DNA from: Pseudoflavitalea rhizosphaerae
GTDB lineage: Bacteria > Bacteroidota > Bacteroidia > Chitinophagales > Chitinophagaceae
Direction: 5' to 3'
Assembly (NCBI RefSeq): GCF_003991355.1
Contig: NZ_RCSU01000011.1
Span: 186,001-250,000 of the forward strand
Length of the DNA: 64,000 nucleotides
Shown: piece by piece, positions 8,481 to 14,546 of the stretch
How positions within the stretch are numbered: the stretch's first letter is position 1
How the letters are laid out: each line of letters begins with the position of its first letter
Translations under genes and position numbers: made by a program
The notes under the pieces: generated by a model
Told to the model about the DNA's origin: nothing
Database searches by the model: none
Seen by the model: only the letters and a program-made list of their open reading frames with translations

Positions 8481-8508
8481 CCTTACATTAGGTATACCTA
8501 ATGTAAGG
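8481..8508. promoter_or_regulatory. Perfect 28-bp palindrome, probable operator
   Basis: Each half-site is CCTTACATTAGGTA, meeting at the centre without a spacer, so that 8481-8508 equals its own reverse complement. It lies 35 bases before the ATG of the orphan AbiEi-like regulator at 8544. A dimeric winged-helix repressor would suit a site of this size. Since no T tract follows, a terminator is less likely. Confidence 0.55.
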
Positions 8509-8543
8509 GCACTCCTAATACTGTCACTAGGGCAAAATGCTAC

Positions 8544-9428
8544 ATGAAAAATAAGGAAAAAGGTCCCGATCCCTTGGATTTAATTCACAAGTATTTTAAT
8601 GAATCGCATACTGGAGTCTACACTGGTAAGGAATTGACCAAAATTTTTCATTTCGGGAAAAGTAAGTGGAATGTGCACCCGCACCTCAACGAAAAATTCA
8701 TGATGGATTACCTGATTGAATCAGGTATACTATATAAGGCATCTGCAAGAAAGGCAATTTTTGCAAAGACGGGAGCGACCAACCTCACTATAGGTTGCCA
8801 ACTATACCAGGAAGGCATACTTTCTCATGCTAGTGCCTTGTCTCTACAGAACATTATTGCCGAGCGCGCCGGCGAAACTTATATTACAATAGCCAAATCC
8901 AGGCTGCCCACAGCAGAAGATTTGCAGGAACGGAAAATGGAACTGAATCAATCCGCCATTGATAAGGCCTTTGCCAAAGCAGCTCGATCCAACCATGAGG
9001 TGCTACAGTGCAATGGAGGGTTTATACACTTTATACATGGGAGACCCATAACAGAAAAACAAGTAGTGCTACTACACAAGAATGGAGAGCGAATAAGTGC
9101 CACCACAGTAGAACGAGCACTCATCGATATTGTTATACGACCAGGTTACATAGGAGGTCCGAAAGAAGTTATGAAGGCATTTGAAGGCGCATCCGAATCG
9201 GTAACGCCGGATTCATTGCACCAGACGCTGGTCGATCAGCGGCTAATTTACCCTTATGAGCAGGCTATCGGCTTCTATCTCCAAAGAGCAGGATTTCCCG
9301 ATGCCGTACTCAAGCCATGGATGCCAGCAAAGGACGCACTCGACTTTTACTTGGATTATCAAATAGAAGATCGCCGCTATGACAAAACATGGAAAATATT
9401 CTATCCGTCAAGTTTAGGCTCTCATTAG
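8544..9428 (+). CDS. Orphan AbiEi-like antitoxin/transcriptional regulator
   Basis: The 294-residue protein has the features of type IV AbiEi antitoxins: a 'LSHASALSL' segment near residue 95, where AbiEi proteins carry the conserved HxSAL motif, and 'TTVERALIDIVIRPGYIGG' near residue 195, the conserved VERxLIDxxxRP block. The N-terminal 80 residues should be the DNA-binding part. Normally an AbiEii nucleotidyltransferase gene follows immediately, but here only a 40-codon open frame follows (9431-9553) without recognisable toxin motifs, so the antitoxin is an orphan. It may be the survivor of a decayed pair, or may act in trans on one of the neighbouring modules. A perfect palindrome upstream suggests self-regulation. 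Confidence 0.75.
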   Translation: MKNKEKGPDPLDLIHKYFNESHTGVYTGKELTKIFHFGKSKWNVHPHLNEKFMMDYLIESGILYKASARKAIFAKTGATNLTIGCQLYQEGILSHASALSLQNIIAERAGETYITIAKSRLPTAEDLQERKMELNQSAIDKAFAKAARSNHEVLQCNGGFIHFIHGRPITEKQVVLLHKNGERISATTVERALIDIVIRPGYIGGPKEVMKAFEGASESVTPDSLHQTLVDQRLIYPYEQAIGFYLQRAGFPDAVLKPWMPAKDALDFYLDYQIEDRRYDKTWKIFYPSSLGSH

Positions 9429-9939
9429 CAATGACATTCTCAAGTAAGCTTTATCAATGGAAAATAGATCATCTCAAAGTGCTTCAGTTTAAAGAGTTCG
9501 TCACGCCCTTTTTGAAATTTAAGGGTTTGCGAAGCAGCGTCTCCCATTCATGAGAATAAGATCACTCACGACTGACGTAATGGCATAGATTTGCCATTAT
9601 TCAGGATGATTTTAAAAAGAGGATAATCAGCTGCGGTTACTTGCCGAAAGATTTTTAGTACTTCCCAAGAGCAGTTAAAATAAACTTGTAGCGCTGCTTA
9701 ATTTTACCATGTAAGAATAACGCTTGGCTACATAAGATAGAAGTTGAGGTGACCAACACATATTGTTATCCACGCATATGTGTTGGTCGGACCGATACTT
9801 TATGGTAGACCTATTGCGTCTAAAGCGACTAAAATTGGTAAAATTGATTCAATTGGGTTCCCGCCAGCTCCACAAATCAAAAAAAGACGAACTCTGTTGA
9901 GTTTGGCTTTTATTTTTTTACCAAGGTTTCTTGAAAGTA
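9429..9939. other. Gene-free stretch with a mini-ORF and an inverted repeat
   Basis: No convincing gene was found in these 511 bases. An ATG at 9431, two bases after the AbiEi-like stop, opens a 40-codon frame to 9553; its position is that of a toxin partner but the peptide shows no nucleotidyltransferase motif, so it may be the start of a destroyed gene. An open frame from 9780 runs into the Fic gene antisense and looks spurious. A 13-bp inverted repeat at 9751-9788 is listed separately. Confidence 0.45.
9751..9788. repeat. 13-bp perfect inverted repeat
   Basis: The arms GACCAACACATAT (9751-9763) and its complement (9776-9788) are perfect and separated by 12 bases. It lies between convergent genes (orphan AbiEi-like, plus; Fic, minus) and could be a transcription terminator, but there is no T tract. 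An operator or the end of a lost mobile element is also possible. Confidence 0.4.
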
Positions 9940-11025
9940 CTAAATCTCAGATCCACTATTTCCATTTCCTTTTAAAAGAGAAAAAAATCTCTCGTTTAAA
10001 TAAAAATTCTCTTTCCCGAATTTGTACTTGATCAATAACCCCTCTTTAATCAGCGCTTCCAAATACCTTATCGCCGTATTCCTGCTTACTTGCAAATCAT
10101 GTTGAATAAATTCAATTTTTGTATACGGGTATTTGAATAAGTTGTTGATCAGATCCTGGCTATACATCTTGGGAAACTTATTCCGGATATGTTGCTTGTA
10201 GTCCTGCATTAATATTTTTAATTCAGAAACAAGAATTACTGATTCGTTCGCAGTTTGCTCTATACTTTCCAACATAAAAATTATCCATTCTTCCCAATTG
10301 TTCTTTTCCCTCACTTCTTGCAGTAGCCTGTAATATTCGCTCTTATGCCGTATGATATATCTACTCAGATACAAAATAGGCAGATGTAGTAATTCTTTTT
10401 GAACTAAGAAAAGGATATTGATTATTCTTCCGGTTCTACCATTTCCATCGTAAAAAGGGTGTATGCTTTCAAACTGATGATGAATGATTGCCATCTTTAT
10501 TAGGGGATCAACATCCATTATAGTATCGTCATTAATGAATACTTCTAAATTTTGCATTAAGGAAACTATTGTCTGATAGTCTTGGGGGGGAGTATATACA
10601 ATTTTCCCCGTTGTATCATTTAATAGTTTTGTTCCTGGTAGCTTTCGAAAACCTGCATTATTTAACTCTACAGCCTCTTGTATTTGGAGTATGTGATTGT
10701 TAGTCAACAAACCTCCGCTTTTTACTAGTCCAAATCCTTTTCGCAATGCATGTGCATACATATGCACCTCCTTTGCAGCAGGACTGGCAAACTGGTTTGC
10801 AAAAAGGTTACTTTGATATACTTCATCAAATGTGCTAATGATATTTTCGATGGCAGAACTATCCCTTGCTTCTCGTAAAGTAAGTGTCTCGATCAAAATA
10901 TTTTCATTCGGAATACTGCTGATCACACCTTTTAATTCAGCCAGGGCTTTGTGCGCTAAGGCTGTCTTTTTTAAAACAGCCTTAGTTTCCACATCCAATT
11001 CGATAGGAAGCGGCAAAAGTTTCAT
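9940..11025 (-). CDS. Fic-family AMP transferase with C-terminal winged helix
   Basis: The 361-residue protein has three parts: a Fic_N helical domain (1-110), the Fic core with the active-site motif HPFYDGNGRTGR beginning at His189, and a C-terminal winged-helix DNA-binding domain (about 285-350, containing 'VSRNTAIRYLEALIKEG'). The inhibitory motif (S/T)xxxE(G/N) is present at the N-terminus as SSAIEN with Glu60, which makes it a class II self-inhibited Fic enzyme. Such enzymes transfer AMP from ATP to a target protein hydroxyl; the substrate here is unknown. The winged helix and five alternating half-sites just upstream point to autoregulation. The catalytic His, the second Gly-Asn-Gly-Arg and the final Arg are all present, so it should be active. 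Confidence 0.9.
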   Translation of the reverse strand: MKLLPLPIELDVETKAVLKKTALAHKALAELKGVISSIPNENILIETLTLREARDSSAIENIISTFDEVYQSNLFANQFASPAAKEVHMYAHALRKGFGLVKSGGLLTNNHILQIQEAVELNNAGFRKLPGTKLLNDTTGKIVYTPPQDYQTIVSLMQNLEVFINDDTIMDVDPLIKMAIIHHQFESIHPFYDGNGRTGRIINILFLVQKELLHLPILYLSRYIIRHKSEYYRLLQEVREKNNWEEWIIFMLESIEQTANESVILVSELKILMQDYKQHIRNKFPKMYSQDLINNLFKYPYTKIEFIQHDLQVSRNTAIRYLEALIKEGLLIKYKFGKENFYLNERFFSLLKGNGNSGSEI

Positions 11026-11035
11026 TAGGTCAATT

Positions 11036-11126
11036 TTGGGTTACGAAAACAAAACGCAACCCAAAAATAATCAATTATGGGTTATATAAGGTGTGATAAA
11101 ACCCAAAACTTGACAAACTTGGGTTA
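11036..11126. promoter_or_regulatory. Array of five alternating TGGGTTA half-sites (Fic operator)
   Basis: The heptamer TGGGTTA or its complement occurs at about 11036-11043 (forward), 11058-11064 (reverse, AACCCAA), 11078-11084 (forward), 11100-11106 (reverse) and 11119-11126 (forward). Starts are 19-22 bases apart, two helical turns, and orientation alternates. The array starts 11 bases before the ATG of the Fic gene, whose protein ends in a winged helix, so it is probably the autoregulatory operator. This role is inference; the repeats themselves are plain in the sequence. Confidence 0.65.
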
Positions 11127-11275
11127 TAATTAATAAATGAGACGAATTGAGACGAGAATAGACGAAAAGAGTACGATCGAAATAAGCTGGCAATTTTCAC
11201 CATGGGTAGGTTGAATTCGAGCCGGACCTGGATGATAAATTGAGCCATAAATTTTAACCTTTAAACAATAGCAGG

Positions 11276-11316
11276 TTGAAAAAGTCAAGGTTCGACTTTC
11301 CGCACCTTGCCTCCAC
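11276..11316 (+). other. tRNA/tmRNA 3'-end-like sequence (possible attachment-site scar)
   Basis: The stretch contains GGTTCGACTTTCCGC followed by CCTTGCCTCCACA, the look of a T-loop followed by an acceptor strand of a tRNA or tmRNA. No matching 5' acceptor strand or body is present upstream, so it is not a complete RNA gene. Integrative elements commonly use tRNA or tmRNA 3' ends, so this could be a leftover attachment site, but a chance resemblance is not excluded. Confidence 0.3.
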
Positions 11317-11322
11317 ACAGTT

Positions 11323-11352
11323 AAAAGCCCTGAAACAACTCAGGGCTTTTTT
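11323..11352. terminator. Rho-independent terminator
   Basis: The arms AAAAGCCCTGA (11323-11333) and TCAGGGCTTTT (11340-11350) form an 11-bp stem around a 6-base loop, with runs of A on the left and T on the right, so it can work in both directions. On the minus strand it follows directly the stop codon of the frameshifted nucleotidyltransferase remnant, to which it probably belonged. Confidence 0.8.
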
Positions 11353-11633
11353 AGTTAGTGCTTGCTTCAAGTTTGCTCTGAAGCATTTCATATTGTTCGC
11401 GGTGTTTATTGGATTCTTTTCTTTGAGCTTTTGGAGGTTTTGCAATTTCCAGGACAATGCCAGGAACCGTTCGAAATCATAAATTCTCCAATCAGGTGTT
11501 ACATTCTTTACGCTCATTAGAAATAACTTGTTCTTCTTCGTTAGATTTTTATGAATGGTGTTCACGAGTTTCACCCTTGTATCTTCATATTCCTGATAAT
11601 TGAATTCCTCAGCCGTCATACCAGAAAACTAGT
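11351..11633 (-). pseudogene. Frameshifted C-terminal remnant of an AbiEii-like nucleotidyltransferase
   Basis: On the minus strand the frame beginning at 11619 reads as the last quarter of AbiEii-type nucleotidyltransferases: 'MTAEEFNYQEYEDTR', then 'LFLMSVKNVTPDWRIYDF' and the typical 'LSWKLQNLQKLKEKNP'. Just after NP the frame leaves the family. The expected ending, KHREQYEMLQSKLEASTN and stop, is found in another frame, ending at 11351, exactly at the terminator. One base is therefore missing near 11407-11410. Upstream, an in-frame stop (11629-11631) closes the reading and the catalytic GGT..DxD part is absent. It is a dead toxin fragment, perhaps once the partner of an AbiEi gene now lost or moved. 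Confidence 0.7.
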
Positions 11634-11855
11634 TGGTAAGGCCGATCGCTGATCTTGAAAATTAAGGGTTATGGCTCCATTAGTTGGTAGATCACTGCAC
11701 AACAGAATTAAAAGCCTTCCTTGAACTGTTCCGAGAATCCCTCATTCTGTAAGAGATATTTCACATCTAGGAGATCGCGGGATACTCGCCTGCTTAAAGC
11801 CACAAGTTTTAAAAGCAACACTATTATATGGAGCTATTTCGTTTACTGATGGCTG

Positions 11856-12956
11856 TTATAGATGTAGTAAATAACTTGTGCTACGCCCGCCTGCATCCGC
11901 CTTTATTAATATTCCACGGTCGATCAAGTCTTGAATATCCCTGATCGCTGTATCCTGTGAACATTTGGCAATTGTTGCCCATTTCGAAGATGAAAGCTTA
12001 CCTTGAAAGCCATCAAGAAGCATATTCAATAATTTCTTTTGCCTGTCATTCACGGTATGAGTTTTTGGATTTTCCCAGAACCTTGCTTTTTGTATTACTT
12101 TTTCTAATGTTTTGTCTGTTGCGCTCAGTGCGTGGTCAAGGCAATTCAGAAACCATGTTAGCCACTCCGTAATATCTAAATCGTCTTTCTGAGTTTTTTC
12201 GAGTACACTGTAATATCCGTTGCGTTCAACTCTGATTTGTGCCGACATACTGTAAAATCGTTGCACGCTTTGATCCGCGCGTGAGAGTTGCATGTCAGTT
12301 ATCGCACGTGCGATCCGTCCATTGCCGTCATCAAAAGGGTGTATTGTAACAAACCAAAGGTGAGCTATAGCTGCTTTAAGTACGTCATCTATATCATGTG
12401 TAGTGTTGAACCATTTTATAAAACGAATCATTTCCTGATCCAGCTTGTCTGCATCTGGGGCCTGGAAATGTACTTTTTCGCGGCCCATCGGACCGGAAAC
12501 AACTTGCATAGGATCATCTTTTGTATTATTACGCCATGAACCAACAACGATCTTGTGCATTCCACTTCTGCCAGTGGGGAATAAGGCTGCATGCCAACCA
12601 AAAAGTCGGTCGGAGCTTAATGGTTCACTATAACGCTGTGTTGCATCCAACATCATTTCAACCACTCCTTCAACGTTCCGGTCGGCGTGGACCAATCCGG
12701 CCATATCAATCCCCAAACGGCGAGCAATGGATGAGCGAACCTGATTTTCATCTAAAATTTCCCCCTCGATTTCGCTTGACTTCAGGACGTCTAAAGTGAG
12801 TGTTTGCAAAGTGGCTTCAGCTTGCAGATTAAAGCCTAAGCTCTCCATCCGTCCCATAAGTTTTCCTTGCTTATAGCGGACCTCTGCAAGTAGTTGAGTT
12901 ATTGCTTCTTTTTCCCATATGAACTGGGGCCACTGTGCTAATTGATGAATGTACAT
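11856..12956 (-). CDS. Fic-family AMP transferase, DUF4172 type, with C-terminal helix-turn-helix
   Basis: The 366-residue protein starts MYIHQLAQWPQF, the usual beginning of DUF4172-Fic proteins. An upstream in-frame ATG at 12992 would add 12 residues, but it lies inside the repeat array, so 12956 is chosen. DUF4172 spans about 1-90 and includes the inhibitory motif SSEIEG (Ser60, Glu64), again class II. The Fic core has HPFDDGNGRIAR starting at His206. The C-terminal 70 residues contain 'CSQDTAIRDIQDLIDRG', a helix-turn-helix/winged domain. It should AMPylate an unknown protein and bind its own promoter. It is only distantly similar to the first Fic protein, so the two are not a recent duplication. 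Confidence 0.9.
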   Translation of the reverse strand: MYIHQLAQWPQFIWEKEAITQLLAEVRYKQGKLMGRMESLGFNLQAEATLQTLTLDVLKSSEIEGEILDENQVRSSIARRLGIDMAGLVHADRNVEGVVEMMLDATQRYSEPLSSDRLFGWHAALFPTGRSGMHKIVVGSWRNNTKDDPMQVVSGPMGREKVHFQAPDADKLDQEMIRFIKWFNTTHDIDDVLKAAIAHLWFVTIHPFDDGNGRIARAITDMQLSRADQSVQRFYSMSAQIRVERNGYYSVLEKTQKDDLDITEWLTWFLNCLDHALSATDKTLEKVIQKARFWENPKTHTVNDRQKKLLNMLLDGFQGKLSSSKWATIAKCSQDTAIRDIQDLIDRGILIKADAGGRSTSYLLHL

Positions 12957-12961
12957 GGCTA

Positions 12962-13057
12962 TTCTCCGCAATTTTTGCGTTAAATATAGCATCTTTTCTC
13001 CGCATTGTCAAATATATTCCGCAATTTATGCGGAGAATAGAGGCTTTATTCTCCGCA
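12962..13057. promoter_or_regulatory. TTCTCCGCA repeat array (operator of the DUF4172-Fic gene)
   Basis: The nonamer TTCTCCGCA occurs at 12962-12970, 12996-13004 and 13049-13057, and in reverse orientation at 13029-13037. A partial copy TTCCGCA at 13017-13023 forms a palindrome with the reverse copy. All lie within 100 bases upstream of the chosen start of the Fic gene, whose product ends in a DNA-binding domain. An autoregulatory operator is the likely function. Confidence 0.65.
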
Positions 13058-13325
13058 TTTTGTAACCTTGAGCTTTCGTGTTGTCATTCCGGCAAGTTGG
13101 CAAAAGCCTCTAAATCGACCAGCAATTGGTTAGAGAACTGTCCGGCAAGGGCCACAAGAAATCAAAGCCTTGAAAGTCTTTACAGAAAAGAGTTTCAAGG
13201 CTTTTTTCCTTGCTTACTTCGATGGATTAGATCTAAGAATGGCCCGCTCGTCTTCAAATTGAGCCTCAAATGGGGCTAAAGAAAAAAACGCCCATAGGCA
13301 AAAAAAGTATTTCAAATCTCCCTTG
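13058..13325. other. Intergenic stretch with tRNA-like scar
   Basis: No gene is apparent. A segment around 13110-13160 contains AATTGGTTAGAGAACTG, which resembles a tRNA D-arm and start of the anticodon stem, with the duplicated word CCGGCAAG on both sides, followed by a terminator at 13164-13207. No complete tRNA cloverleaf can be folded. It may be another integration scar, symmetrical to the one near 11300. Confidence 0.3.
13164..13207 (+). terminator. Rho-independent terminator
   Basis: The arms AAAGCCTTGAAA (13164-13175) and TTTCAAGGCTTT (13193-13204) are perfect, with a 17-base loop and a run of six T on the plus strand. No plus-strand gene remains upstream of it, which fits the idea that an RNA or protein gene was lost here. 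Confidence 0.7.
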
Positions 13326-14396
13326 CTACTGTGTCTTTTGTTTTTGCTGTCCCCGCTGCTCAAAAAATTTCACTAACACCGGGTAAAAATCTTTAATCCT
13401 GGTATACTGGTTTCGGCTACTGGTATACTGCTTCATGAGCTCGTAAAGTGGCAGAGCCCACTTGTAATGCCGCGCCTGGGCCCTGATCTCTTTTTCGCCG
13501 GCGGCGCTTCCCTCACGCTCAGCGAGCATCACTGCCACGCATACCCGAACCAGTAGTTCATCCAGTTCATTGCGCCATTCGTCTTCTTTCAGTGTGTCGC
13601 CTTTTGCTGTCTGGAGAAACATGGAACGGATGGGGTAGAGTCTTTGGTTCCAATCAGTAATAAAATCGTGCAGATAGATATGTGTCATTTCATGGAGTAC
13701 CACGTTCAGCCTGGGATGAAAGACCACCCGGTTGCTGTTGGTGCGATGCTCTGAGGTATCAGAGAGGTAGGCCAGGCGGATATGGCACTGTCCGCGATAT
13801 TTGGGGTTGTTTGAAGGAATGGCATTATTACCCTGGTTATTGAGCAGGTCGATCATCACCACCGTTTGGCGAAGCTCGTCACTGCCAAAAAAATTATGTG
13901 CCGTTTCGAGTATACGGCTTTGGCGCAGGCTGTCTTCCACCGATTGAGAGATCCATGCATAGAAGCGCCTGTGCCGGCGGATAAAGCGGTGGATGCGCGT
14001 ATCGAGCGCAAAGGCGTTCATCCTCGACAGGAAAGTATCTGCCGGAGCGCTTCGGACATAGTCATTTTCGATGCTGTCGGTTACCATGTAAGGAACTGAA
14101 TGTGAAAGATAGGTGCCGAGCGAGGGAATATCGAAACCATCCCAGCGATCCAGTTTGCGGTACCATTCCAGCGACGGGTGGAATTTGAATTTTTCAAAGT
14201 AGCGTTTTACTTCGCCATAATATATTGATGGGGTGGGCCGGTATGGCAGGTCAAAGGTATCTGCGGTGGCGAGAAAATAAAAAATGCTGATGGCCTCAAA
14301 ACGCGGGTCCACGCGCACGGTCAGTGTGCCCTGGCTGCGCGCAGTTGATAATAATGCGGATAAGAAAATTACAGTTAAGTAAAATTGTTTTGGCAT
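13326..14396 (-). CDS. Secreted HExxH protein, DUF4932-like putative zinc metallopeptidase
   Basis: The 356-residue protein has a signal peptide (positively charged start, hydrophobic core, SARS-like cleavage region ending at about residue 21). The body begins 'TVRVDPRFEAISIFYFLA', like DUF4932 proteins, whose VDxRxEL beginning is characteristic. A zinc-binding HEMTH lies at His235-His239 within 'NVVLHEMTHIYLHDF'. A candidate third ligand is in the acidic helix about 40 residues later (EWRNELDELL), which is inference. It should act outside the cytoplasm. It lies 150 bases downstream of the TcA gene on the same strand, with a -7 box of its own, so a role in the Tc toxin locus is possible but unproven. 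Confidence 0.6.
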   Translation of the reverse strand: MPKQFYLTVIFLSALLSTARSQGTLTVRVDPRFEAISIFYFLATADTFDLPYRPTPSIYYGEVKRYFEKFKFHPSLEWYRKLDRWDGFDIPSLGTYLSHSVPYMVTDSIENDYVRSAPADTFLSRMNAFALDTRIHRFIRRHRRFYAWISQSVEDSLRQSRILETAHNFFGSDELRQTVVMIDLLNNQGNNAIPSNNPKYRGQCHIRLAYLSDTSEHRTNSNRVVFHPRLNVVLHEMTHIYLHDFITDWNQRLYPIRSMFLQTAKGDTLKEDEWRNELDELLVRVCVAVMLAEREGSAAGEKEIRAQARHYKWALPLYELMKQYTSSRNQYTRIKDFYPVLVKFFEQRGQQKQKTQ

Positions 14397-14416
14397 ATGG
14401 CCATTGGATTAAGCAC

Positions 14417-14424
14417 CAAAAGTA
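14417..14424 (-). promoter_or_regulatory. -7 promoter box (TACTTTTG)
   Basis: On the minus strand TACTTTTG matches the Bacteroidota -7 consensus TAnnTTTG, 20 bases before the start of the HExxH gene. No TTG at ideal -33 spacing was identified. It suggests that this gene can be transcribed separately from the toxin genes. Confidence 0.4.
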
Positions 14425-14546
14425 TTGAGCTTTTGAAAAATTAACTGTATTCGTCGGTATTTTATGTTTATGCAGCCATATTTCGTTTAATTAATATTTT
14501 AATGGTACCACCGCTGTTTGAAATCGCCCTCCATCTCTTCCTCACG

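Noticed and set aside
9780-10031. 83-codon open frame overlapping the Fic gene antisense
   Set aside because: Largely antisense to the end of the Fic gene or in a gene-free stretch, with no similarity that I recognise.
11130-11318. 62-codon open frame on the minus strand
   Set aside because: It reads across the tRNA-like sequence and has the composition often seen opposite RNA genes; no protein family.
12957-12992. Twelve extra N-terminal residues of the DUF4172-Fic protein
   Set aside because: The extension lies in the operator repeats and the family normally starts at the ATG at 12956.
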